Source of the DNA: Clostridiaceae bacterium
GTDB lineage: Bacteria; Bacillota; Clostridia; Lachnospirales; Lachnospiraceae
Reading direction: 5' to 3'
NCBI GenBank assembly: GCA_902362865.1
Contig: CABIYE010000001.1
Coordinates: forward strand, 310,001 to 374,000
DNA length: 64,000 nt
Below are positions 45,873 through 55,048 of this stretch, in pieces; positions within the stretch are counted from its first letter, which is position 1; each line of letters begins with the position of its first letter. Below the pieces are notes generated by a model. The model made no database searches and had not been told where the DNA came from. It saw nothing but the letters and a program-made list of their open reading frames with translations. Both the position numbers and the translations under genes were made by a program.

Positions 45873-45905
45873 GAAGACAGATGTTTTGTTCTGTCTTCTC
45901 TTTTT
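45873..45905 (+). terminator. Intrinsic terminator after the SLH-M23 gene
   Basis: A nine-bp stem (45873-45881 with 45890-45898), an eight-base loop and a T-rich tail to 45905. The -35 box of the rmlA promoter begins five bases later. Confidence 0.8.
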
Positions 45906-45909
45906 ACAG

Positions 45910-45938
45910 TTGAGAAAATGTTAAGAATATGTTACAAT
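45910..45938 (+). promoter_or_regulatory. Sigma-A promoter of rmlA-rmlC
   Basis: TTGAGA (45910-45915), 17-base spacer, TACAAT (45933-45938), 54 bases before the rmlA start. Confidence 0.72.
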
Positions 45939-45992
45939 AAATCGATATAATAAGTTATGATATGATTTTTAATACGATATTAGGAGGAAGTT

Positions 45993-46862
45993 ATGAAAGG
46001 AATTATATTAGCAGGTGGTTCAGGAACACGATTATATCCCCTGACAAAGGCAGTATCCAAACAGATTATGCCGGTGTATGATAAGCCGATGATTTACTAT
46101 CCTTTGTCAATATTGATGCTTGCGGGAATCCGGGATATTCTGATTATTTCTACGCCAAGAGATCTGCCTACGTTCCAGGAATTGTTCGGAACCGGCGAAG
46201 AACTGGGACTTCGTATGTCCTATGCAGTTCAGGAGACTCCGAGAGGTCTGGCGGATGCATTTATCATTGGAGAAGAATTTATCGGCAGTGATAATGTTGC
46301 ACTGATTTTGGGAGACAATATTTTCTATGGACAGAGCTTCTCGAAACTGTTGAAAGAAGTTAGCTCCAGAGAAAAGGGAGCTACTATTTTCGGATATTAT
46401 GTCCGTGATCCGAGAGAATATGGAGTTGTTGAATTTGATGAGAATGGAAAAGCACTCTCCATAGAAGAAAAACCGGAACATCCGAAATCAAACTATGCGG
46501 TTCCCGGTTTGTATTTCTATGATAATGATGTAGTAGAGATTGCTAAGAATGTAAAGCCTTCCGCAAGAGGCGAAATTGAGATTACGAGTGTAAATAATGC
46601 ATACCTTGAAAGAGGAGATCTGCATGTGGAGACGATGGGACGTGGTTTTGCCTGGCTTGATACCGGTAATCATGACGCGCTTCTTGACGCAGCGGATTTT
46701 GTGGCTGCATTTCAGAAGAGACAGGGGCTTTATGTTTCCTGTATAGAAGAGATTGCCTATAAACGCGGCTTTATTACCAGAGAACAGCTTATTAAACTGG
46801 CAGAGCCGTTGCTGAAGACAAATTATGGAAAATATTTAATGGAAATTGCAGATGGTCTGTAA
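45993..46862 (+). CDS. rmlA: Glucose-1-phosphate thymidylyltransferase
   Basis: First step of dTDP-L-rhamnose synthesis: glucose-1-phosphate plus dTTP gives dTDP-glucose. 289 residues, the usual length. [14 protein letters not shown] at the start binds nucleotide, [17 protein letters not shown] is diagnostic of RmlA, and the active-site aspartate lies in [15 protein letters not shown] precedes the ATG. rmlC follows; it has its own promoter and is separated from rmlD/rmlB by 11 kb. Confidence 0.97.
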   Translation: MKGIILAGGSGTRLYPLTKAVSKQIMPVYDKPMIYYPLSILMLAGIRDILIISTPRDLPTFQELFGTGEELGLRMSYAVQETPRGLADAFIIGEEFIGSDNVALILGDNIFYGQSFSKLLKEVSSREKGATIFGYYVRDPREYGVVEFDENGKALSIEEKPEHPKSNYAVPGLYFYDNDVVEIAKNVKPSARGEIEITSVNNAYLERGDLHVETMGRGFAWLDTGNHDALLDAADFVAAFQKRQGLYVSCIEEIAYKRGFITREQLIKLAEPLLKTNYGKYLMEIADGL

Positions 46863-46894
46863 AATATTTGATATTTAGAAAGAGGATGATGGGA

Positions 46895-47443
46895 ATGGGT
46901 AAGATTCAGGTTGAAACATGTAATATTGAAGGTCTTAAAGTGATTACTCCAACGGTGTTTGGCGATGAACGCGGATATTTTATGGAGACATACAATTACA
47001 ATGATTATAAAGCGGCGGGAATTGATATGGAATTTGTGCAGGACAACCAGTCCAGCTCCAAAAAAGGAGTTCTGCGCGGACTTCATTTTCAGATTAACTA
47101 TCCGCAGGATAAGTTGGTGCGTGTTGTAAGCGGCGAAGTATTTGACGTGGCGGTTGACCTGCGGGAAGGCTCGGCAACTTACGGACAATGGTATGGGGTG
47201 ATCTTGTCTGCTGAAAATAAAAAACAGTTTTTCATCCCGAAGAATTTTGCACATGGTTTTCTGGTGCTTTCTGAGTCGGCGGAATTTGCGTACAAATGTA
47301 CAGATTTCTACCATCCAAATGATGAGGGCGGTCTGGCGTGGAATGATCCGGATATAGGAATAGACTGGCCGATTCCGGAGGGAATGGAACTTACGATTTC
47401 AGAAAAAGATCAGAAATGGAAAGGAATCAAGGCGGGGAGATAA
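46895..47443 (+). CDS. rmlC: dTDP-4-dehydrorhamnose 3,5-epimerase
   Basis: Third step of dTDP-L-rhamnose synthesis, a cupin-fold epimerase. 182 residues from the ATG at 46895, chosen because AGAGG lies about nine bases upstream; earlier ATGs are too close to it. Motifs: DERGYFMETYN, QDNQSSSKKGVLRGLHFQ with the catalytic histidine, and the FAHGFLVLS segment. It lies 32 bases after rmlA and is followed three bases later by the second RgpF-like gene. Confidence 0.96.
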   Translation: MGKIQVETCNIEGLKVITPTVFGDERGYFMETYNYNDYKAAGIDMEFVQDNQSSSKKGVLRGLHFQINYPQDKLVRVVSGEVFDVAVDLREGSATYGQWYGVILSAENKKQFFIPKNFAHGFLVLSESAEFAYKCTDFYHPNDEGGLAWNDPDIGIDWPIPEGMELTISEKDQKWKGIKAGR

Positions 47444-47446
47444 CGT

Positions 47447-49393
47447 ATGCGGATAGAAAGCTCGGATGCAAAAAGGCTGGCGATATACTTCTTTTATGAT
47501 AAGAATGGAGTTGTGGATAAATATGTTCCTTATTTTTTGGATGATTTAAAAAAGAATGTATCGGATATATATATTGTATGTAATGGAAAGCTGAATGATA
47601 AGGGAAGGGAAATCCTGAAAACCTATGGAGAATGCCATGTCCGGGAAAATAAAGGCTTCGATGTATGGGCTTATAAATCTGCATTAGAACATTATGGCCG
47701 TCAGCAGCTTGTGCAATATGACGAAATTATTCTTTTGAATAATACGATTATGGGACCCGTTTATCCGTTTTCGGAAACTTTTGCAAAGATGGATGGGCAG
47801 GATCTTGATTTCTGGGGATTAACAGAGTATTTTAAGATTCCGTATGATCCATTCGGATATTCGCCATATGGATATCTGCCTGACCATATTCAGTCACATT
47901 GGATTGCGTGCAGGAGAACGCTTGTAGAGAGCAAGGATTTCTGGGAATACTGGGAGAATATGCCGGAAATTGAAAACTATGAGCAGGCTGTTGGTAAGCA
48001 TGAATCCATATTTACAAAAACATTTGCGGATAAAGGCTTCAAATGGGGAGTCTCTGTGGATATGGAGGATTTGAGGAAATACAGCGGCTATCCTTTGATG
48101 ATGTGTCCGCAAAGGCTGATAAGCGAGCGCAGATGTCCTATTTTTAAGAAAAGAAGCTTTTTTCATCTCCATGCGGATTATCTGAATAATACAACCGGAG
48201 AAGCGGCAAGTATGTTGTTTGAGTATCTGCGTGATGAAACGGACTACGATGTGGATTTTATATGGGAGACGCTGCTGCGGAATTACCATCTGTATGACAT
48301 TGTAAAGAATTTAAATCTTACCTATGTCCTGCCGACGAATCAGTGCGATAAGGAAAAACTGGCTGTGCAGACCGGCCGGATGAAAATTGCGCTGGTTATG
48401 CATATCTATTTTGAAGATTTGCTGGAATCATCTTACCGCTATGTTTCCTCCATGCCGGAAGAGACGGACGTATATATTACGACGGATACGGAAACAAAAA
48501 AGAAAGCTATAGAAAAGGTGTTTTCCCCGCTGCCGTGCCGTAAGTTGGAAATACGTGTTATAGAGAACAGAGGCAGAGATGTGAGCAGTCTGCTGGTCGG
48601 TGTAAAAGACGTGATTATGCAGTATGATTTAGTGTGTTTTGTTCATGATAAGAAGAGCGCTCAGATTTCGCCGGAAGCGGTTGGGGCATCTTTTGCATAC
48701 AAGTGTTTTGAGAATACTCTGTCAAACCGCACTTATGTTACAAATGTAATCAATACTTTTGCAGAAAATCCGCGGCTGGGGCTTTTAGCGCCGCCGGTGC
48801 CGAATCACAGTACATTTTTTACAACGGTAGGATTTGAGTGGGGACCGAACTTTAAGGTGACGAAGCAACTGGCCGAAAAAATCGGGCTTACTGTACCTAT
48901 GAGCAAAAAAGTACCGCCGATTGCGCCGCTTGGGACAATGTTCTGGTTCCGGCCATGTGCAATGGAACGGTTATATGCGCAGGATTGGAATTACCAGGAT
49001 TTTCCGAAAGAGCCAAATAAGATTGATGGTACGCTGCTTCATGCCATTGAAAGGATTTATCCTTTTGTTGTGCAGGAGGCTGGTTATTATGCGGCATACG
49101 GAATGACAGATAAATTCGCGGCGATAGAGTATAACAATCTTTATTATTATGTACGCGGATATAATCAGGTAAGTGTGAAGTTCGGTATCGGTCCTTTCTA
49201 TAATCAGATGTTAGAAAGAATAGATGATATTTTGGGGCATCAGGGTTCGTTTAAGAGAGTAATAAAATACAGGCTGAAACAGGATCTCAAAAGAATAATT
49301 CCCGAAAAAATTTATTTGAGATGCAAGAAAATATGGAAAAAGATGAGAAAAAGCCAGAATTACAACAGTGTGCGGGTTAAAGGCGAGGAGTAA
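47447..49393 (+). CDS. RgpF-like rhamnan synthesis protein (second copy)
   Basis: Full-length paralogue (648 residues) of the protein at 39.7 kb, with the same two halves: KRLAIYFFYDKNGVVDKYVP, NKGFDVWAYKSAL and SHWIACRRTL, then MHIYFEDLLESSYR, ENRGRDVSSLLVG and CFVHDKKSAQ. The copies differ throughout, so the duplication is old and they may act on different linkages. It starts three bases after rmlC and sits in a run with two GT2 genes, so all are likely in one message with the rhamnose donor genes. Confidence 0.9.
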   Translation: MRIESSDAKRLAIYFFYDKNGVVDKYVPYFLDDLKKNVSDIYIVCNGKLNDKGREILKTYGECHVRENKGFDVWAYKSALEHYGRQQLVQYDEIILLNNTIMGPVYPFSETFAKMDGQDLDFWGLTEYFKIPYDPFGYSPYGYLPDHIQSHWIACRRTLVESKDFWEYWENMPEIENYEQAVGKHESIFTKTFADKGFKWGVSVDMEDLRKYSGYPLMMCPQRLISERRCPIFKKRSFFHLHADYLNNTTGEAASMLFEYLRDETDYDVDFIWETLLRNYHLYDIVKNLNLTYVLPTNQCDKEKLAVQTGRMKIALVMHIYFEDLLESSYRYVSSMPEETDVYITTDTETKKKAIEKVFSPLPCRKLEIRVIENRGRDVSSLLVGVKDVIMQYDLVCFVHDKKSAQISPEAVGASFAYKCFENTLSNRTYVTNVINTFAENPRLGLLAPPVPNHSTFFTTVGFEWGPNFKVTKQLAEKIGLTVPMSKKVPPIAPLGTMFWFRPCAMERLYAQDWNYQDFPKEPNKIDGTLLHAIERIYPFVVQEAGYYAAYGMTDKFAAIEYNNLYYYVRGYNQVSVKFGIGPFYNQMLERIDDILGHQGSFKRVIKYRLKQDLKRIIPEKIYLRCKKIWKKMRKSQNYNSVRVKGEE

Positions 49394-49396
49394 GCA

Positions 49397-51223
49397 ATGG
49401 GCAGTAAGATAGACTATAAAAACATAGTAAAGAAGTTATCCCCTTATAATATAAAAAAGGGGATACTTTATTTCAAACACTATGGTGCAAGGGAATTCTG
49501 GATTAAGCTGACAGAACGCTTTCAGAAGGATGATATTGACTATAACCGATGGTTTGCCAATCACCGCCCAACGGACGAAGAGCTGGACAGGCAGAGGAGA
49601 AAAGTTTTTGGCTGTGCGCCTGTGATTAGTATTCTTGTTCCTGTATACAATACACCGGAGCTTTTCCTGAAACAGATGATTCAGTCGGTGAGAGAACAGA
49701 CCTACTCAAATTGGGAACTTTGTATTGCTAATGCTAACCCGGCGAATCGGGAAGTGGCGGAGATTCTAAGAATTGCCGCTAAGAAGGATGCAAGGATCCG
49801 GATAGCAGAAGTTCCTGAAAATGAAGGGATTGCCCAGAACACAAACCGTGCTCTGCAAATAGCGACAGGAGAATTTATTGCACTTTTGGATCACGATGAT
49901 CTGCTGGCTCCCAATGCCTTATACGAAATTGTGAAGGCCGTTAATGAAAGTAAAGGAGCCGAAGTAATTTATACGGATGAAGATAAGGTTACTACAGATT
50001 TGGAAGAACATTTCAAACCACATTTTAAACCGGATTTTAATCTGGATTTATTAAGATCAAACAATTATATCTGCCATCTTTTTGTGGCAAAGAGAGAGCT
50101 TGTTGAGCGTGTGGGCGGTTTCCGAAAAGAATTTAACGGAGCACAGGATTATGATTTGATACTCCGGTGTACAGAGAAAGCAGAAGCAATCGTTCATGTA
50201 CCAAAGATTCTCTATCACTGGCGTGTGCATAAAGAATCCACATCGGACAATCCTATGAGTAAGATGTATGCATATGATGCAGGCAAGAAGGCGATTGAAG
50301 AGCATCTGAAACGATGCGGGACGCCCGGAGAGGTCTTGCACACAAAGAATCTGGGCTTTTACCGGGTGAAATATCCGGTTCAGGGTGAGCCGCTGATTTC
50401 TATTCTTATTCCAAACAAAGATCAGGTAGAAACTTTGGATCAATGTCTGCGTTCCATAAAGGAAAAGACGGATTACTCTAATTACGAGATTGTCATTATA
50501 GAGAACAACAGCGAGAAAGAAGAGACATTCCGGTATTATGAGAAGATTTCTTCTGATAAAATCCGGGTGATTCGGTGGGAGAAGGAATTTAATTATTCCG
50601 CTATTAATAATTTCGGAGTCCGTCATGCGAAGGGAGATTATCTTCTTTTTCTAAATAATGATATAGAAGTCATTCATAGTGACTGGCTTTCAGAGATGGT
50701 GTCACATTGCCAGCGAAAAGAAGTCGGTATTGTGGGGGCACGTCTCTATTATCCTGACGATACGATTCAGCACGGAGGAATTATTGTTGGAATCGGCGGA
50801 GTGGCGGGAAGTGTTTTTGTGGGACTTCCAAGGGGATATTCGGGATATATGCATAAGGCGGCCCTGCAGCTTGATTTGAGTGCAGTGACAGCAGCGTGTA
50901 TGATGATGAAACGCAGGGTCTTTGAAGAAACCGGCGGGTTTGAAGAAAAATTGAAAGTAGCGTTTAATGATGTGGATCTATGTCTGAAGACCCGGGAGAG
51001 AGGTTACCTGGTTGTCTATGACCCATATGTGGAGATGTATCATTATGAATCGAAGACAAGAGGGGCAGAAGATACGAAAGAGAAAGTCAGGAGATTTCAG
51101 ACGGAGATTGAATATATGCGGAGCCATTGGATTCACATCTTAAAAAACGGCGATCCGATGTATAATGTGAATCTGACTCTGACAAAATGGGACTACTCTC
51201 TTAAGAATAATGAGCGGAGATAG
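49397..51223 (+). CDS. Tandem GT2 glycosyltransferase (rhamnan synthesis type)
   Basis: 608 residues with two GT-A domains in one chain. The first begins near residue 78 (ISILVPVYNTPELFLKQM) with the metal site LLDHDD; the second begins near residue 332 (ISILIPNKDQVETLDQC) with FLNNDIEV and later the FNDVDLCLK motif typical of rhamnosyltransferases. Two domains suggest two linkages made in alternation. A ~75-residue N-terminal region has no recognised fold. It starts three bases after the RgpF copy and is followed three bases later by another GT2 gene. Confidence 0.92.
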   Translation: MGSKIDYKNIVKKLSPYNIKKGILYFKHYGAREFWIKLTERFQKDDIDYNRWFANHRPTDEELDRQRRKVFGCAPVISILVPVYNTPELFLKQMIQSVREQTYSNWELCIANANPANREVAEILRIAAKKDARIRIAEVPENEGIAQNTNRALQIATGEFIALLDHDDLLAPNALYEIVKAVNESKGAEVIYTDEDKVTTDLEEHFKPHFKPDFNLDLLRSNNYICHLFVAKRELVERVGGFRKEFNGAQDYDLILRCTEKAEAIVHVPKILYHWRVHKESTSDNPMSKMYAYDAGKKAIEEHLKRCGTPGEVLHTKNLGFYRVKYPVQGEPLISILIPNKDQVETLDQCLRSIKEKTDYSNYEIVIIENNSEKEETFRYYEKISSDKIRVIRWEKEFNYSAINNFGVRHAKGDYLLFLNNDIEVIHSDWLSEMVSHCQRKEVGIVGARLYYPDDTIQHGGIIVGIGGVAGSVFVGLPRGYSGYMHKAALQLDLSAVTAACMMMKRRVFEETGGFEEKLKVAFNDVDLCLKTRERGYLVVYDPYVEMYHYESKTRGAEDTKEKVRRFQTEIEYMRSHWIHILKNGDPMYNVNLTLTKWDYSLKNNERR

Positions 51224-51226
51224 ATT

Positions 51227-52186
51227 ATGTGTGAAGTGACAGTTGTAATACCGAATTATAATGGGAAAAAGTATCTGTGTTCCTGTCTGGAAGCGCTGTA
51301 TGAGAATACAAAGCTTGCATTTAGGACTCTGGTGATAGATAATGGTTCCGGAGATGGAAGTATAGAAGAAGCCAAAGAAAGATTTCCCCAGGCAGAGTAT
51401 GTTCTGCTGGAGAAAAATTTTGGTTTCTGCCGTGCAGTCAATATTGGTATTAAAAGGAGCAGTACGCCGTATGTTATTTTATTAAATAATGATACGGAGA
51501 TAAGAAAAGGATTTGTAGAAGTGCTGTTAAGAGCGGTGAAGCAAAATGACAGAATTTTTTCGGTTGAGTCTAAAATGATTCAGTACCGGGATCAGACATT
51601 GATTGACAGTGCAGGAACTTTTTACAATGCTCTGGGGTGGGCATTTGCAAGAGGAAAAGATAAAAAAATTCATTGTTACAGCCGCTGCTGCCGGACTTTT
51701 GCGGCGTGCGCGGGGGCAGCGATCTACCGGAGAGCGGTTTTTGATGAAATTGGTTTTTTTGACGAGCGGCATTTTGCTTATTTGGAGGATATTGATATCG
51801 GTTACCGTGCCAGGCTGCATGGGTATATCAATTTGTACGAGCCGGAAGCTGAGGTTATTCATGTGGGAAGTGCGTCGAGCGGCTCCCGCTACAATGAGTT
51901 TAAGACAAAGTACTCTGCCCGCAATAATATTTATTTGATTTATAAAAATATGCCGCTGCTTCAGATTATTCTGAATTTTCCATTTTTGTTTGCGGGATTT
52001 GCAGCGAAAATTATTTTTTTCTTTCGGAAAGGCTATGGCGGAATTTATTTGAAAGGATTGAAAGACGGGCTGTGCTTGTGCACAAAAGAACGAAAAATGG
52101 CGTTTAAAAAAGAAAATTTGACACATTATATTAGAATTCAGTTGGAATTGTGGGTTAATATCTTCCGCAGATTTACTGACAGGTGA
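51227..52186 (+). CDS. GT2 glycosyltransferase, probable rhamnosyltransferase
   Basis: 319 residues. VTVVIPNYNGKKYL, VIDNGSGDGS, then ILLNNDTEIRKGF (metal site) and YLEDIDIGYRARLHGY. Rhamnosyltransferases of wall polymers share this NNDTE and ED-x-D pattern. The C-terminus has a hydrophobic segment (about residues 240-262) and basic ends that would hold it at the membrane. It is the last gene of the rmlA-rmlC-RgpF-GT2 unit. No strong terminator is visible before the next promoter. Confidence 0.9.
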   Translation: MCEVTVVIPNYNGKKYLCSCLEALYENTKLAFRTLVIDNGSGDGSIEEAKERFPQAEYVLLEKNFGFCRAVNIGIKRSSTPYVILLNNDTEIRKGFVEVLLRAVKQNDRIFSVESKMIQYRDQTLIDSAGTFYNALGWAFARGKDKKIHCYSRCCRTFAACAGAAIYRRAVFDEIGFFDERHFAYLEDIDIGYRARLHGYINLYEPEAEVIHVGSASSGSRYNEFKTKYSARNNIYLIYKNMPLLQIILNFPFLFAGFAAKIIFFFRKGYGGIYLKGLKDGLCLCTKERKMAFKKENLTHYIRIQLELWVNIFRRFTDR

Positions 52187-52192
52187 GAGTTC

Positions 52193-52219
52193 TTAAGGCA
52201 GGATTAAGATGGTATTAAG
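52193..52219 (+). promoter_or_regulatory. Triple 11-base-spaced TTAAG direct repeats (putative response-regulator site)
   Basis: TTAAG occurs at 52193, 52204 and 52215, each exactly 11 bases after the last, and the array ends 11 bases before the -35 box. Direct repeats at one-turn spacing upstream of a -35 are characteristic of OmpR/PhoB-family activators. The regulator is not in the window. Confidence 0.55.
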
Positions 52220-52229
52220 GTTCTTTTCC

Positions 52230-52258
52230 TTGCTCTTTAGAAAGAAATCATGTATGAT
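52230..52258 (+). promoter_or_regulatory. Promoter of the priming transferase unit
   Basis: TTGCTC (52230-52235, poor), 17-base spacer, TATGAT (52253-52258). The weak -35 with an ordered repeat array just upstream suggests an activated promoter. Confidence 0.65.
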
Positions 52259-52293
52259 GTTATAGATAAATTATTGCAAAAGATGGTGATATT

Positions 52294-53697
52294 TTGATTA
52301 GAGATAATCAGCATATATTAAATCGAATACATGTAGTTGCTGACGCAGGGGTTATTGTTATATCTTATGTGCTTGCATGGTATCTGAGGTTCGAAAGCGG
52401 GTTGTTCCGGCAAGATCCCTGGTTTCTGCCATGGCGGGTTTATATGACGGCCCTTGTTTTTATTGTGCCCGGGTATTTGATTTTGTACTATATTTTTAAG
52501 CTTTATACGCCGAAGAGAGTACAAGGGAGAAGACTGGAAGCCTGGCATGTCATTCAGGCAAATGTGATTGGGATGCTGGTGTTCATCCTGGCTTTGTATC
52601 TGCGCCATCAGACGAATTTTTCGCGAATGATGATCTTCGTATTTTTCTGTGTGAATGTTACACTTGAGATCTTCATGCGGAATATTATACGGATCATACT
52701 GAGAAAGATACGCAGTAAGGGCATGAATCAGAAGCATGTTCTGCTGATTGGATACAGCCGGGCTGCTGAGCAGTACATTGACCGGGTGAAGACGAATCCG
52801 GAATGGGGATATAATATTCGCGGAATCCTTGCAGATAATGTGGAACGCGGACATGAGTATAAAGGAGTAAAGGTGTTGGGGAGAATTGATAATTTGATGA
52901 TCGTACTCCCTGAAAATAAATTGGACGAGATTGTGATTACTCTGGGACTGGCAGAATATCACAAATTGGAGCGAATCGTAAATATGTGTGAGAAATCCGG
53001 AGTGCATACGAAGTTTATTCCGGATTATAATAATGTGATACCGACGAAGCCTTACACGGAAGATATTCAGGGTCTGCCGGTAATCAATATCAGAAGAGTT
53101 CCTTTGAACGATCCCATTAACCGCTGGATGAAGCGGGGGGTAGATATATTCGGGGCGACGGTGGCGATTATAATATTTTCACCGATTATGCTGGCGGTAG
53201 CGTGCGCGATTCGAAAGACATCGCCGGGACCGCTTGTTTTTGAGCAGGAAAGAGTAGGACTTCAGAATAAACCGTTTAAAATGTACAAGTTCCGTTCTAT
53301 GGTTGTACAAGACACGGCAAAAGAAAAGGGAGAATGGACAACGAAAAATGACTCCCGTGTGACGCCGGTGGGGAAATTTATACGTAAAACCAGTATTGAT
53401 GAGCTTCCACAGCTTTTTAACGTGTTGAAAGGAGATATGAGTCTTGTAGGACCAAGACCGGAGAGACCACAGTTTGTAGAAAAATTTAAGGAAGAGATTC
53501 CCAGATATATGATTAAGCATCAGGTGCGTCCCGGAATGACCGGTTGGGCGCAGATTAATGGTTACCGGGGAGATACTTCCATTAAAAAGAGAATTGAGCA
53601 TGATTTATATTATATAGAAAACTGGACGATGGGATTGGATTTTAAAATATTGTTTTTAACTTTCTTTAAAGGATTTATTAATAAGAATGCTTATTGA
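52294..53697 (+). CDS. Polyprenyl-phosphate sugar-1-phosphate transferase (priming enzyme)
   Basis: Starts polymer synthesis by moving a sugar-1-phosphate onto undecaprenyl phosphate. 467 residues: four N-terminal hydrophobic segments, a CoA-binding-like middle domain ([14 protein letters not shown]), and the C-terminal catalytic domain after a fifth segment near residue 280. Key motifs: [36 protein letters not shown] and the [18 protein letters not shown] segment. TTG start; the ribosome binding site is weak (GGTGAT). The sugar is unknown; glucose or galactose is common in this family. A LytR-CpsA-Psr gene follows at once. Confidence 0.93.
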   Translation: MIRDNQHILNRIHVVADAGVIVISYVLAWYLRFESGLFRQDPWFLPWRVYMTALVFIVPGYLILYYIFKLYTPKRVQGRRLEAWHVIQANVIGMLVFILALYLRHQTNFSRMMIFVFFCVNVTLEIFMRNIIRIILRKIRSKGMNQKHVLLIGYSRAAEQYIDRVKTNPEWGYNIRGILADNVERGHEYKGVKVLGRIDNLMIVLPENKLDEIVITLGLAEYHKLERIVNMCEKSGVHTKFIPDYNNVIPTKPYTEDIQGLPVINIRRVPLNDPINRWMKRGVDIFGATVAIIIFSPIMLAVACAIRKTSPGPLVFEQERVGLQNKPFKMYKFRSMVVQDTAKEKGEWTTKNDSRVTPVGKFIRKTSIDELPQLFNVLKGDMSLVGPRPERPQFVEKFKEEIPRYMIKHQVRPGMTGWAQINGYRGDTSIKKRIEHDLYYIENWTMGLDFKILFLTFFKGFINKNAY

Positions 53698-53714
53698 TCT
53701 TGAAGGAGATAATG

Positions 53715-55019
53715 ATGAAAAAAAGCAGAAAGATTAGTGAAAGACGAAAGATGCAGCGAAAAGAGCAGATAAAGAAGAGACGCAGGAAAAGAATCGCAGT
53801 GATCGTTATAGAGCTGATTATACTGTGTGTGCTCGGAGTAACTGCATTTGCAATGTTCAAGTTGGGCAAATTGAATCATATAGGTCTGAATAGTGATGGC
53901 TTGGTAAATAATGGACTGGCGCAGGAAGGATACACGAATATTGCGCTTTTTGGAACGGATAACCGGGAAGGCGAAGTGGAAGGCGTCCGCAGCGATTGCA
54001 TTATTGTGGCAAGTATTAATAATGAGACGAAAGAAGTAAAAATGATGTCTGTATATAGAGATACGATGCTGCTCCAGGAGGATGATACGTTTGATAAGGC
54101 AAATGCGGCTTATGCGCTCGGAGGACCGCAGGCAGCAGTGAATATGCTGAATAAAAATCTGGATTTGGACATCGAAGATTATGTAACGGTGAATTTCCTG
54201 GCACTGGCAGATGTGGTAGATGAGCTGGGCGGTCTTGAAATGGATCTGACCTATGAAGAAGTAGTTCATATGAATAACTATTGTGTGGAGACGTCGGAGA
54301 TCACAGGGAAAGATTATGAGAGAATTGAGCCGGAGGAAGCAGGAACCTACCATCTCAATGGTGTTCAAGTGGTGTCTTATTCCCGAATCAGATACACATC
54401 AGGCGGCGATTTTGAGAGAACCGAGAGACAAAGGCTGGTTCTTGAAAAGATAGCAGAGAAGGTCAAAGCATCGAAGCTTTCGACGATAAATAAGATTATT
54501 GACAAGGTGCTTCCGGAGGTAACTACAAGCTTTAGTTCTTCAGAGATTTTGAAGCTTGCGTCAGGAGTGTTCGATTATAAGATTGGTGAGACGGCAGGAT
54601 TCCCGTTCGATCCGGCGACGCCGGAGTCGGTTCCGGGATATACAGGTTCCTATGTTGTGGCAGTGGGACTGGCCGACAATGTAACAAAAGCCCATGAATT
54701 TTTGTTCCCTGATATGGAGTACGAGCCGACAGAAACGGTGAAAAGTATTAATAATGAATTGTTTGATATAACGGGAATTGGTCCGGGCTGGGTAGACGGA
54801 ACCGGAGAGGATAGCGTCAATACAGATGATGGTACAGACGACAGTTCGTATGATGACAGCACCTATGATGATTCGTATGACGACAGCACTTATGACGATT
54901 CGTATGATGACAGTACCTATGATGATTCGTATGATAGCAGCACTTATGATGATTCCTATGATGACAGTGCCTATGACGATTCGTATGACGACAGCTCGTA
55001 TGATGATTCCTATTATTAG
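53715..55019 (+). CDS. LytR-CpsA-Psr (LCP) family ligase with Tyr/Asp/Ser repeat tail
   Basis: Attaches lipid-linked polymers to peptidoglycan on the outer face of the membrane. Very basic N-terminus, one hydrophobic segment (about residues 27-48), then the LCP domain: NIALFGTDNREGE with conserved acidic and arginine residues, SVYRDTM, and SYSRIRYTSGGDFERTERQR with the catalytic arginines. The ATG at 53715 is chosen because AGGAG lies six bases upstream. The last ~60 residues are a low-complexity tail of Asp, Ser, Tyr and Thr. A paralogue lies 2.3 kb downstream. The tail could act as a spacer, bind metal or undergo modification; none of this is shown. Confidence 0.93.
   Translation: MKKSRKISERRKMQRKEQIKKRRRKRIAVIVIELIILCVLGVTAFAMFKLGKLNHIGLNSDGLVNNGLAQEGYTNIALFGTDNREGEVEGVRSDCIIVASINNETKEVKMMSVYRDTMLLQEDDTFDKANAAYALGGPQAAVNMLNKNLDLDIEDYVTVNFLALADVVDELGGLEMDLTYEEVVHMNNYCVETSEITGKDYERIEPEEAGTYHLNGVQVVSYSRIRYTSGGDFERTERQRLVLEKIAEKVKASKLSTINKIIDKVLPEVTTSFSSSEILKLASGVFDYKIGETAGFPFDPATPESVPGYTGSYVVAVGLADNVTKAHEFLFPDMEYEPTETVKSINNELFDITGIGPGWVDGTGEDSVNTDDGTDDSSYDDSTYDDSYDDSTYDDSYDDSTYDDSYDSSTYDDSYDDSAYDDSYDDSSYDDSYY
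54837..55016 (+). repeat. In-gene tandem repeats encoding the (Y/S)DDS(T/S)YDDS tail
   Basis: About seven imperfect copies of a ~24-30-base unit with a TATGATGATTCGTATGACGA-like core, in frame at the end of the LCP gene. Codons vary at third positions (GAT/GAC, TCG/TCC/AGC), so the peptide pattern is kept while the DNA repeats have diverged. Copy number may vary between strains. Confidence 0.85.
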
Positions 55020-55048
55020 GATATTGATAGTTAATACAGAGGAACGAT

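Noticed and set aside
46823..47314. Minus-strand ORF opposite rmlC
   Set aside because: Shadow of the conserved rmlA/rmlC coding frames; no promoter or ribosome binding site.
54837..55016. CRISPR-like or intergenic repeat array
   Set aside because: The repeats are imperfect, in frame, without unique spacers, and encode the acidic tail of an LCP protein.
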